From NCBI GenBank assembly GCA_934636265.1, contig CAKUAD010000035.1:1-8858 (forward strand): a DNA stretch of 8,858 bases. The letters are read 5' to 3'. The notes beneath the pieces are model-generated. The model saw nothing but the letters and a program-made list of their open reading frames with translations, was not told where the DNA came from and ran no database searches. The position numbers and the translations under genes are program-made. Shown one piece after another: positions 1-6,440 of the stretch (positions within the stretch are counted from its first letter, which is position 1; the number at the start of each line of letters is the position of its first letter). The stretch is from an uncultured Flavobacterium sp. (GTDB taxonomy: Bacteria > Bacteroidota > Bacteroidia > Flavobacteriales > Flavobacteriaceae).

Positions 1-441
1 ATCCTAAAATACGTCAATCTCGCTGATGAAGTTTGGCACGCCGGCGACATAGGAGATTTGCTCGTGACCGACGAAATTAAAAAACGCAAGCCGCTCCGCG
101 CCGTTTACGGAAACATTGACGGAGCCCAGGCGCGTGCCGAATTTCCGCTCCACAACCGGTTTGTGTGTGAGGGCCTCGACGTCTGGATTACGCATATTGG
201 CGGCTATCCCGGCAAGTATGTGCCGGGGATCAAGGCCCAGTTAGCACAAAATCCGCCCAAACTCTTTATTTGCGGACACTCGCATATTTTAAAAGTCATG
301 CCTGACCGCTCTCTGGATTTGCTACACATGAATCCCGGTGCGGCTGGAATTTATGGATTCCACAAAGTCAGGACGATGCTTAGGTTTGAAATTGACAATG
401 GGAAGGTTCAAAACCTGGAGGTAGTGGAAATAAAGAAGTGA
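1..441 (+). CDS. Metallophosphoesterase, YfcE/MJ0936 type (5'-truncated)
   Basis: The frame is open from base 1, so the start lies outside the window; 146 residues are visible. Calcineurin-like phosphoesterase motifs appear in order: HAGDIGD at visible residues 13-19 (metal-binding GD-D block), VYGNID at 35-40 (GN motif), a THIGGYPG stretch around residue 65, CGHSHI at 91-96 (GHSH metal ligands) and NPGAAG just after. In this family these side chains hold a two-metal centre that hydrolyses phosphodiesters; the physiological substrate is usually unknown. Only the first roughly 20 residues should be missing, including the N-terminal DTH-type metal motif. There is no signal peptide in the visible part and the family is cytoplasmic. 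The gene ends at a TGA and converges on the DUF4293 gene across a terminator hairpin. Family assignment is firm; the substrate is not inferable. Confidence 0.93.
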   Translation: MLKYVNLADEVWHAGDIGDLLVTDEIKKRKPLRAVYGNIDGAQARAEFPLHNRFVCEGLDVWITHIGGYPGKYVPGIKAQLAQNPPKLFICGHSHILKVMPDRSLDLLHMNPGAAGIYGFHKVRTMLRFEIDNGKVQNLEVVEIKK

Positions 442-465
442 CCGATCGCGACCCCATCAAACAAA

Positions 466-498
466 CGAAAAAATCCGGCTTTTACACCGGATTTCTTC
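466..498 (-). terminator. Intrinsic terminator of the DUF4293 gene, possibly bidirectional
   Basis: A perfect 8-bp inverted repeat, AAATCCGG at 471-478 and CCGGATTT at 487-494, encloses an 8-nt loop. Read on the minus strand the stem runs into a T tract (complement of the A run from 468), as in a Rho-independent terminator 25-50 nt past the DUF4293 stop. On the plus strand the T tract is poorer, but the hairpin could also help end the phosphoesterase transcript. Confidence 0.7.
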
Positions 499-524
499 GC
501 ACTAAATAAACTAAGTTAAAAGGT

Positions 525-947
525 TTATCGCAATCGGTCGACAGATTTTACGAGATCCTCATCCCGCTTGATGGCTTTGTTGGCCAAAACCAAGAAGACG
601 ATAGAAATGATGGGGAGGAACATCCCAATACCCTTCTCAGAAACCTTAGCGGCCTCTCCGGATAGATTTAGCACCCGATACACGAATAATCCTAGTAAAA
701 TAAAGTTCAATATGATGGCAACGCGGTTCATGACAAACTGCTGTTGACGTTTCTTAAAGTTGACAAGACTCATGATCGACAAGGTTGACGCCATGCCAAA
801 AAGCACGACGTAAAGCATGGAATGGACAAAGTAAACATCGACGATGGTATCGGTGGTAGTCTCGGTCCAAAGCTTGAAGACAAAAGGCAAAACACCCGAC
901 GCAATAAACGCCAATGCCAGGTATACCGATTGAATCCGCTGAATCAT
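525..947 (-). CDS. DUF4293 family small integral membrane protein
   Basis: A 140-residue protein with four predicted transmembrane helices (about residues 8-25, 42-62, 75-92 and 107-123), short loops and a basic/acidic C-terminal tail (ANKAIKRDEDLVKSVDRLR). The MIQRIQSVYL opening and the ANKAIKRDE tail match what I know of DUF4293, a Bacteroidota-restricted family of unknown function. I know of no catalytic residues and see none. It lies divergent to rho, and as I recall DUF4293 is often next to rho in flavobacteria, so the neighbourhood fits, though no functional link follows. The ATG at 947 has no Shine-Dalgarno sequence; a TAnnTTTG box lies 18 nt upstream. A hairpin terminator follows the stop. 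An inner-membrane location is inferred from hydrophobicity. Confidence 0.85.
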   Translation of the reverse strand: MIQRIQSVYLALAFIASGVLPFVFKLWTETTTDTIVDVYFVHSMLYVVLFGMASTLSIMSLVNFKKRQQQFVMNRVAIILNFILLGLFVYRVLNLSGEAAKVSEKGIGMFLPIISIVFLVLANKAIKRDEDLVKSVDRLR

Positions 948-951
948 GTTC

Positions 952-979
952 TTGTTTTAGCCGCACAAAAATATGTTTT
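952..979 (+). promoter_or_regulatory. Candidate rho promoter
   Basis: TTG at 952-954, a 17-nt spacer, then TATGTTTT at 972-979, a 7-of-8 match to TAnnTTTG. Spacing fits Bacteroidota promoters. It would start transcription near 985 and give rho a leader of about 140 nt. It overlaps the candidate DUF4293 promoter on the other strand, so the two could compete. TAACTTTT at 1005-1012 is an alternative -7 box but has no TTG at the right distance. Confidence 0.25.
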
Positions 980-990
980 CTTTTTTACAA
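966..990 (-). promoter_or_regulatory. Candidate promoter of the DUF4293 gene (Bacteroidota type)
   Basis: On the minus strand TATTTTTG (complement of 966-973) matches the Bacteroidota -7 consensus TAnnTTTG exactly. A TTG (complement of 988-990) sits 14 nt upstream, closer than the usual 17-23 nt, so the -33 half is weak. The box is 18 nt from the ATG, predicting a leader of only about 12 nt. Confidence 0.4.
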
Positions 991-1034
991 TAACTATTGC
1001 GTCGTAACTTTTTATTCGTATTATTGCATCAGAA

Positions 1035-1123
1035 TTCCGCAAGTTTCTCACCCTGCGGAGGATACCTTATCAACACCACTTTTTGCATTTACTGCACCAC
1101 TCAATTGCTAACCACATTTTTGC
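1035..1123 (+). promoter_or_regulatory. Putative rho leader: hairpin plus C-rich, G-poor tract
   Basis: Within the 176-bp spacer before rho, TTCCGCA (1035-1041) can pair with TGCGGAG (1054-1060), six Watson-Crick pairs plus one G-U around a 12-nt loop. The next 60 nt (1061-1120) hold 18 C and only 4 G on the sense strand, with many CA/CC steps. That is the compositional signature of unstructured Rho-loading (rut) RNA. E. coli rho is known to be controlled by Rho-dependent attenuation in its leader; that the same happens here is inference from composition. Confidence 0.3.
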
Positions 1124-2854
1124 ATGTTTGATATTTCTGTGCTAAAGGAAATGAAGCTTTCCGAGCTTCAGGACGTTGCAAAGGCGACTAAAAAAATTAA
1201 GTACGCCGGCGTCAAAAAAGAAGACCTCATTTATAGAATACTTGATTTTCAGGCCGCAAATCCTGAGAACGTCCCCGCAAGCCAACCGGCACCCACTGAA
1301 AAGCCAAAAGCCAAACGCGGACGACCAAGGATCCAACGCGAGGACGAACTCCCGCTGCAAGCAGCCCAGCCTGAACCAGAAGCAGCGCCCGCAGCAGTTC
1401 AGGAACCCGCCCCGGCCGCCCGCAGTGAAAAGTTTGAACGCCGCGACCGCAAGGAAAAGTTCAAGAAGAAGTTTGACCGCAATCAGCGGGAAGCCGATGC
1501 CCGTACCGATGACAAACCGGCAGCCGAGGCACAGCCTGAAGAGGATCGCCGCCACCGCCAACCACAGCAAAACCGGGACAACCAAAACCGGGACAACCAA
1601 AATCGAGAAGGCCGCGAGAATCAAAATCGCGACAATCAAAACAGGGAAACCCAACCCCGCGAGAACCAGAACCGCGAGAACCAGAACGGCAATTTCAAAA
1701 AACAAAAGCAAGTTAATTATCGCGATGCCGACTACGAGTTTGACGGAATCATAGAAAGTGAAGGCGTGCTCGAGATGATGCCCGACGGCTACGGCTTTTT
1801 GCGCTCATCGGATTACAACTACTTGGCATCGCCCGACGACATTTACCTTTCAACCTCGCAAATCAGGCTTTTTGGGCTTAAAACCGGCGACACTGTTAAA
1901 GGTGTAGTACGTCCGCCAAAAGAAGGAGAGAAGTACTTTCCGTTAGTCAAGGTTCTGAAAATCAACGGACACGATCCGCAGGTAGTTCGCGACCGAATCG
2001 CCTTTGAACACCTAACACCGGTGTTTCCTACTGAAAAATTCAAGCTGGCCGAAAGGCAAAGCACCATTTCAACCCGCATCATCGACTTGTTTTCGCCAAT
2101 CGGGAAAGGCCAGCGCGGCATGATCGTGGCCCAGCCCAAAACCGGTAAAACGATGTTGCTTAAGGACATAGCCAACGCCATTGCCGCCAACCACCCTGAG
2201 GTTTATCTTTTGGTGTTGCTTATCGACGAGCGTCCGGAAGAAGTTACCGACATGCAACGCAGTGTCCGCGGAGAGGTTATCGCCTCGACGTTTGACCGCG
2301 AGCCGCAGGAGCACGTAAAAATCGCCAACATCGTTCTGGAAAAATCCAAGCGTTTGGTAGAGTGCGGTCATGATGTGGTGATCCTGCTCGATTCAATCAC
2401 GCGTCTGGCCAGGGCGTACAACACGGTCCAGCCGGCGTCAGGCAAGGTGCTTTCAGGCGGTGTCGACGCCAATGCCCTGCAAAAACCCAAGCGCTTTTTT
2501 GGTGCTGCCCGAAACGTCGAAAACGGCGGATCGCTTACTATCATTGCCACTGCACTTACGGAAACAGGTTCAAAAATGGACGAGGTGATCTTTGAGGAAT
2601 TCAAGGGAACCGGCAACATGGAACTGCAATTGGATCGCAAAATTGCCAACAAACGTATTTTCCCTGCCGTCGATCTTATTTCATCGAGCACGCGCCGCGA
2701 CGATTTGCTGCTTGACCAAAGTGTCATTCAGCGTATGTGGATCATGCGCAAGTACTTGTCAGACATGAACCCGGTCGAGGCGATGGATTTCATCAACGAC
2801 CGTTTCAAGAAAACCCGAAACAACGAGGAGTTCCTGATTTCGATGAACGACTAA
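1124..2854 (+). CDS. rho: Transcription termination factor Rho with Asn/Arg/Gln-rich insert
   Basis: A 576-residue hexameric RNA-dependent ATPase/translocase that releases RNA from stalled polymerase. Domains in order: Rho_N helical domain (about residues 6-41); a low-complexity disordered insert (about 45-198); a cold-shock-like RNA-binding domain (about 205-285) with the RNP1-like GYGFLRS at 222-228; a RecA-like ATPase domain. In the ATPase, Walker A is AQPKTGKT (336-343), the catalytic Glu of LIDERPEEV is E369, Walker B ends at D423 of [16 protein letters not shown], the Q-loop is around [14 protein letters not shown], the R-loop around [16 protein letters not shown], and the arginine finger is probably R524. 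Residues equivalent to the E. coli bicyclomycin contacts (K339, R370, R427) are kept. E. coli Rho is 419 residues; the extra length is the insert. No Shine-Dalgarno sequence precedes the ATG at 1124. A terminator follows directly. Confidence 0.98.
   Translation: MFDISVLKEMKLSELQDVAKATKKIKYAGVKKEDLIYRILDFQAANPENVPASQPAPTEKPKAKRGRPRIQREDELPLQAAQPEPEAAPAAVQEPAPAARSEKFERRDRKEKFKKKFDRNQREADARTDDKPAAEAQPEEDRRHRQPQQNRDNQNRDNQNREGRENQNRDNQNRETQPRENQNRENQNGNFKKQKQVNYRDADYEFDGIIESEGVLEMMPDGYGFLRSSDYNYLASPDDIYLSTSQIRLFGLKTGDTVKGVVRPPKEGEKYFPLVKVLKINGHDPQVVRDRIAFEHLTPVFPTEKFKLAERQSTISTRIIDLFSPIGKGQRGMIVAQPKTGKTMLLKDIANAIAANHPEVYLLVLLIDERPEEVTDMQRSVRGEVIASTFDREPQEHVKIANIVLEKSKRLVECGHDVVILLDSITRLARAYNTVQPASGKVLSGGVDANALQKPKRFFGAARNVENGGSLTIIATALTETGSKMDEVIFEEFKGTGNMELQLDRKIANKRIFPAVDLISSSTRRDDLLLDQSVIQRMWIMRKYLSDMNPVEAMDFINDRFKKTRNNEEFLISMND
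1565..1693 (+). repeat. 15-bp coding repeats in rho ([10 protein letters not shown] units)
   Basis: Residues 148-190 of Rho consist of degenerate five-residue units of the N-R-(D/E)-N-Q type. At the DNA level 1571-1585 and 1586-1600 are identical 15-mers, and 1658-1672 and 1673-1687 are another identical pair. The units between vary at third positions (AAC/AAT, CGG/CGA/CGC, CAA/CAG) and at D/E. This is a minisatellite-like in-frame array in which amino-acid composition is kept while codons drift. Confidence 0.85.
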
Positions 2855-2889
2855 AAAAAATGTCCTGCAAACCGCGGGACATTTTTTTT
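2853..2889. terminator. Bidirectional intrinsic terminator between rho and the endonuclease gene
   Basis: TGTCCTGC (2861-2868) pairs with GCGGGACA (2874-2881) with one G-U, around a 5-nt loop. The stem is flanked by eight A upstream and at least seven T downstream, so each strand reads stem then U-tract. It begins at the rho stop codon and ends 15 nt short of the endonuclease stop on the other strand, serving both convergent genes. Confidence 0.9.
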
Positions 2890-2904
2890 ATGTTTTGGTC
2901 AAGC

Positions 2905-3975
2905 TTAGTTGACAATAATCTTTTTGTTTTCGGCCTTGCCGTCTGCCTGAACCCTCAAAATGTAGAATCCTTTGGGCAAATTGTCTACCTGATAGGTTTT
3001 GCCTGCCGGCGATGGCTTGCGGATCTGTTGGATCAGTTGGCCATTGAGGTTAATGAGTTCGATGCTTTCAACTTCGGCTTCAGTTTCGATATATACTTTA
3101 TCCGACGCAGGAATCGGATAGACTACAAGATCGGCCAGCGCATCAAATGCTGTGGTGGTAAGCGATGGCCAACGGTTTTGTGCAGTCGGTCCGCCCCAGA
3201 TAACAGTAGCCAGGTACGGATTGTCAATAAAGGGATTCCGGTTGCCCTGCCCGTATGTGTTGTTTGCATTGCCCAGATAGGTGTTGCGGTTATCCTCGAA
3301 AAACGATACGGGATCTTCGGCATTCCATTGCAGGAACAATACCGGAACATTAGAATCGCTGGCAATGCTAGGTCCGGTTCCCACCACCGATGGCAAACAT
3401 TGGTTTCCGTAACGAAGGTACATATAGAGCATCATGCGCGCCACATCGCCTTTCCATTCGTCGCCGGGATACCAACCGTCACCCGTTGCGCCCGATGCCA
3501 CGCCGCTTCCCGACGAAAATTTCAGATTGCCCCGGCTGTTGTTGCGCTGAACGTCGCTCGCACGCAGGTGGTGTGCGTCGGCGCCGGGTCCGGTTTGTCC
3601 CAGTTCAGGATTTCCCAGGCCCTGCGGATAAGTGTGTTCGCGGTTCCACTCACCGTTACTTCCGCCGTTTGCAAACTTGTTGCGGCTGCGGTCATTGGTG
3701 ACGTTGCCATCAGACCCGTTTTCCCATCCATAAATCAGCAAAACGTTGTTGCTGTTGGCCGGGTCAAGGTCAACAATCTGCAACGCACTCCATACCTGGC
3801 TGTAGGTAAGGTTGTTGACGTGCTTGTTGTCCAGATGGTTGGCCAGCGCCGTTTTTAGTGCCGAACCGGTTAGCGAAAAATTAATGCCGGTGTAGTATGG
3901 CATGGCAGGGCCTCCGTCCTGGGCAAGAATAACAGTGCCCCAAAGCAGGAACGCAAAATGTAGAATCTTTTTCAT
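2905..3975 (-). CDS. Secreted endonuclease I-family nuclease with T9SS C-terminal sorting domain
   Basis: A 356-residue exported nuclease. An N-terminal signal peptide (MKK basic end, hydrophobic 4-17, likely cut after A18) precedes the catalytic domain at about 20-270. Endonuclease I (beta-beta-alpha metal, Vvn/NucM-like) motifs are visible: GEWNREHTYPQG at 108-119, with E113-H114 as the probable metal/general-base pair, DAHHLRASDVQRNNSRGN at 133-150 (metal-binding Asn), and NRNPFIDNPYL at 245-255. Residues about 284-356 form a type A T9SS sorting domain: a VYPIPASDKVYI start, a LINLNGQLI strand, a LPKGFYILRV core and a short basic end. The family cuts DNA and often RNA non-specifically outside the cell, supplying nucleotides or phosphate or clearing extracellular DNA. 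Its ATG lies 3 nt past the methyltransferase stop, so the pair is probably co-transcribed. The Cys-based redox state cannot be judged: only C193 is present. Confidence 0.95.
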   Translation of the reverse strand: MKKILHFAFLLWGTVILAQDGGPAMPYYTGINFSLTGSALKTALANHLDNKHVNNLTYSQVWSALQIVDLDPANSNNVLLIYGWENGSDGNVTNDRSRNKFANGGSNGEWNREHTYPQGLGNPELGQTGPGADAHHLRASDVQRNNSRGNLKFSSGSGVASGATGDGWYPGDEWKGDVARMMLYMYLRYGNQCLPSVVGTGPSIASDSNVPVLFLQWNAEDPVSFFEDNRNTYLGNANNTYGQGNRNPFIDNPYLATVIWGGPTAQNRWPSLTTTAFDALADLVVYPIPASDKVYIETEAEVESIELINLNGQLIQQIRKPSPAGKTYQVDNLPKGFYILRVQADGKAENKKIIVN

Positions 3976-3978
3976 AGG

Positions 3979-5193
3979 TTAAGGATTTCGTTGGAGCAGC
4001 GCCATGTAAAAACCGTCGAATCCGGTTTCGCTTGAGAGCATCGCCAATTCTTTGACAAAGGTAAAATTTTTCCCGCTTTCGGTTGTTAAAAAGCGTTCCA
4101 CCTGCTTTTGGTTTTCCGACGGAAGAATGGAACAGGTGGCATACACCAGTTTTCCACCCGGCTTTACCATCCGCGAGTAGTTTTCGAGTATTTCAGCCTG
4201 TGTGGCTCGAATGTTATCCAGAAATTCCGGCTGGAGCTTCCACTTGGCGTCGGGATTGCGCTTTAATACGCCCAGTCCGCTGCAAGGTGCGTCAATCAAT
4301 ACGCGATCGGCTTTTTCGTGAAGTTTCTTGATCGGTTTTGATGAGTCAATCACGCGGTATTCAATATTGAACGCCTCGTTGCGTCGGGCGCGCATTTTGA
4401 GTTCCTTGAGTTTGTTCTCGTACAAGTCCATCGCAATCAGCTGACCTTTATTTTGCATGAGCGCTGCCAGGTGAAGGGTTTTGCCGCCTGCACCCGCACA
4501 CGCATCAACTACGCGCATTCCCGGAGCCACGTCGAGCATGGGCGCCACCAGTTGTGAGTTGGCGTCCTGAACTTCAAACAAGCCTTCCTTAAAAGCATCG
4601 GTCAAAAATACGTTGGCCCGTTCGCGCAATACCAGAGCATCGGGCTGCTGTTCCAGATAATCTGATTCGATGTTCTGATCCATCAGCAAGGCGCGCAGTT
4701 TTGCGGGGGTTGTCTTTAAAGTGTTGACGCGAAGGACCACTTTGGCCTGTTGGTTCTGCTCGTGGATTTCCTTTGCCCAAAGGTCTTCGCCCAATTCGCG
4801 CGCGCCAAGTTCGTCGAGCCAGTCCGGAATCGATTCGCGCAGGGCACGCACTTTTGAAAGTTCGTCAAAACGGCCTTTGATCCGGCGCTCAGGTGTGCCC
4901 GCCATCTGTGGCCAATCGGGAATTTTATATCCGCGCAAGACCGCCCAAACCGAAAAGATCCGCCAGAGGTTGTCACGGTTAAAAGGTGCTTTGACGTCGG
5001 CAATTTCAGCGTATAGACGCTTCCAGCGGACAATGTCGTATATGGTTTCGGCAACAAACTTCCGGTCGTGACTTCCCCAGCGTTTGTCGCGTTTTAAGGC
5101 CCTTGCAACCACTTTGTCGGCATATTCACCATCGTTAAAAATGGCGTTAAGTGAGTCGATGGTGGTGTAAACAAGGTTTCGGTGTAATCGCAT
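3979..5193 (-). CDS. RsmB/NSUN-family RNA (cytosine-5) methyltransferase
   Basis: A 404-residue cytoplasmic S-adenosylmethionine-dependent RNA m5C methyltransferase. The N-terminal 130 or so residues are helical and resemble the NusB-like domain of E. coli RsmB (16S C967 enzyme, 429 residues). RVNTLK at 155-160 opens the catalytic part. The SAM-binding motif I is VVDACAGAGGKTL (228-240), followed by the acidic residue of IAMD (D256). Motif IV is DAPCSGLG (301-308, C304, the product-release Cys). Motif VI is YATCSILPSEN (351-361, C354, the nucleophile). The conserved C-terminal GFDGFYMALL ends the fold. All catalytic residues are present. The target is probably 16S rRNA by analogy, but RsmF-like or tRNA targets cannot be excluded, so I give no symbol. 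It is the first gene of a two-gene unit with the secreted nuclease. No Shine-Dalgarno sequence; a TAnnTTTG box is 17 nt upstream of the ATG. Confidence 0.95.
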   Translation of the reverse strand: MRLHRNLVYTTIDSLNAIFNDGEYADKVVARALKRDKRWGSHDRKFVAETIYDIVRWKRLYAEIADVKAPFNRDNLWRIFSVWAVLRGYKIPDWPQMAGTPERRIKGRFDELSKVRALRESIPDWLDELGARELGEDLWAKEIHEQNQQAKVVLRVNTLKTTPAKLRALLMDQNIESDYLEQQPDALVLRERANVFLTDAFKEGLFEVQDANSQLVAPMLDVAPGMRVVDACAGAGGKTLHLAALMQNKGQLIAMDLYENKLKELKMRARRNEAFNIEYRVIDSSKPIKKLHEKADRVLIDAPCSGLGVLKRNPDAKWKLQPEFLDNIRATQAEILENYSRMVKPGGKLVYATCSILPSENQKQVERFLTTESGKNFTFVKELAMLSSETGFDGFYMALLQRNP

Positions 5194-5210
5194 GCTAAAA
5201 AAATGAGGGG

Positions 5211-5218
5211 CAAAGGTA
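5211..5218 (-). promoter_or_regulatory. Candidate -7 promoter box of the methyltransferase-nuclease unit
   Basis: Minus-strand TACCTTTG is an exact TAnnTTTG match, 17 nt before the ATG at 5193, implying a leader near 12 nt. I see no TTG at the 17-23 nt spacing upstream, so this rests on the -7 box alone. Confidence 0.4.
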
Positions 5219-5312
5219 GTACAAAAAATTAGTTTTAAGGATGAAAGTCGGGTTTCTTAATCGATTGAAAACCAAAATAATAATTTGTCACATTTAGGCA
5301 AATCAAAACGCG

Positions 5313-6440
5313 ATGAAAACAATTCTTCTCTTTTTATGGGGGTTTACGGCTATGGCGCAAACGTATTCGGTAGGACAACGCAGCCTGACATGGAATGACC
5401 CAGCGCGCAACAACCGCGAGATTCCCGTTGAAATTTACTATCCGGCCAATACTTCCGGCAGTAATGTGGCTGTCGCCGAAGGTGTTTTTGCTTCCATCGC
5501 GTTCGGCCACGGATTTGTCATGTCTTGGGAGGCGTATGAAAATATTTGGGAGATGCTGGTGCCTCAGGGTTTTATCGTGGCCTTCCCTAAAACCGAAACC
5601 GGACTCGCGCCCTCACACGGCACTTTTGCGCAGGATTTATCATTTGTCCTCGCCCGATTGCAGGCTGAGGCGGTTGATCCCACATCGCCTTTCTATCAAA
5701 AGATTTCACCACAAAACGCCTTGATGGGACATTCCATGGGCGGAGGAGCGGCGGTTTTGGCGGCTTCGGGGTCATCGGTTACGGCACTGGCAACCTTGGC
5801 GGCGGCCAACACCAATCCGTCGGCTATAGCGGCTTCAGCCTATGTTTCCATTCCGACGCTGTGTATTGCGGGATCAAATGACTGCGTAACGCCAATCGGC
5901 CAGCATCAGCAACCTATGTTCGAGGCCACGGCATCGTCCTGTAAAACTTTTGTCTCACTTACTGGTGGCAATCACTGCCAGATGGCAAATTCTAACTTTT
6001 TTTGTAGCCTGGGTGAGGCTACTTGTAGTCCTTCGGCTACGATCAATCGCGAAGAGCAACATCAACTCATCGCGTCGGTGTTGGTCAATTGGTTAAAAGC
6101 CACGCTGTATGCTGACTGCGACGCCGCGTCAGGATTTGAAGATACACTTGAGGCAGGGCAAGGACTCACCTCTCAAAACAATTGTACGCTCTGTCCGCTT
6201 CAAACTCAGGAATTCACCGCCGGAGCGTTTAAGGTTCTGAATCCGATAGGCAATTTTCTCACCATCCAAACCAGTCTCAGCGCGTATTCCGTGCGCTTGA
6301 TAGATGCTTCAAGGCGTCATGTGCTAACAGCTCACGGTTCAGGAAATGTCACGCTGGATTGCTCGGACGTGTCGGCGGGTTGGTATGTGATCGAACTTGC
6401 TCACGGGCAATCCGTCAGCCGGTTAAAAATCGTCAAGTGA
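5313..6440 (+). CDS. Secreted alpha/beta hydrolase with probable T9SS C-terminal domain
   Basis: A 375-residue exported serine hydrolase. A short signal peptide (MKTILLFLWGFTAMA, cut after A15) precedes an alpha/beta-hydrolase fold at about 18-265. The entry strand, with a DPARNNREIPVEIYYPA pattern at 29-45, resembles chlorophyllase and PAF-acetylhydrolase-like or dienelactone-hydrolase-like esterases. The oxyanion region is FGHG (64-67), the nucleophile elbow is GHSMGG (139-144, S141), the likely acid is D190 in GSNDCVTP, and the likely base is H221 in GGNHCQM. About residues 308-375 look like a type A T9SS domain: an LNPIGNFLTI start, a VRLIDASRRHVL strand and SAGWYVIEL near the end. Ten cysteines, unusual for a cytoplasmic protein, suggest disulfides after export. 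The substrate is probably an ester but is unknown. The ATG at 5313 fits the signal peptide. No Shine-Dalgarno sequence or clear promoter box is visible. The TGA is directly adjacent to the kup stop codon. Confidence 0.9.
   Translation: MKTILLFLWGFTAMAQTYSVGQRSLTWNDPARNNREIPVEIYYPANTSGSNVAVAEGVFASIAFGHGFVMSWEAYENIWEMLVPQGFIVAFPKTETGLAPSHGTFAQDLSFVLARLQAEAVDPTSPFYQKISPQNALMGHSMGGGAAVLAASGSSVTALATLAAANTNPSAIAASAYVSIPTLCIAGSNDCVTPIGQHQQPMFEATASSCKTFVSLTGGNHCQMANSNFFCSLGEATCSPSATINREEQHQLIASVLVNWLKATLYADCDAASGFEDTLEAGQGLTSQNNCTLCPLQTQEFTAGAFKVLNPIGNFLTIQTSLSAYSVRLIDASRRHVLTAHGSGNVTLDCSDVSAGWYVIELAHGQSVSRLKIVK

Noticed and set aside
973..993. A six-codon upstream frame (MFSFLQ) in the rho leader region
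   Set aside because: It begins at or before the likely transcription start and has no ribosome-binding context. Nothing supports translation.
1142..1711. A 189-codon minus-strand frame with many hydrophobic repeats opposite the rho insert
   Set aside because: The Leu/Val repeats are simply the reverse complement of the Gln/Asn/Arg codons of the Rho repeat. There is no start context, and it would be antisense to an essential gene.
1176..1754. A 192-codon plus-strand frame overlapping rho in another register
   Set aside because: Its Lys/Thr/Arg-rich repeats mirror the same 15-bp array shifted by one base. The rho frame carries all the conserved residues.
2737..3858. A 373-codon plus-strand open frame spanning the rho end and most of the antisense of the endonuclease gene
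   Set aside because: It overlaps two genes with decisive motifs, runs through a strong bidirectional terminator, and encodes a Cys/Arg/Val-rich sequence with no recognisable domain. It is best explained as a by-product of codon bias on the opposite strand.
5194..5312. Promoter for the secreted hydrolase in the divergent spacer
   Set aside because: TAATTTG at 5281-5287 has the wrong internal spacing for TAnnTTTG, and the TTG at 5265-5267 is only 13 nt away. I could not support a call, though a promoter must lie nearby.
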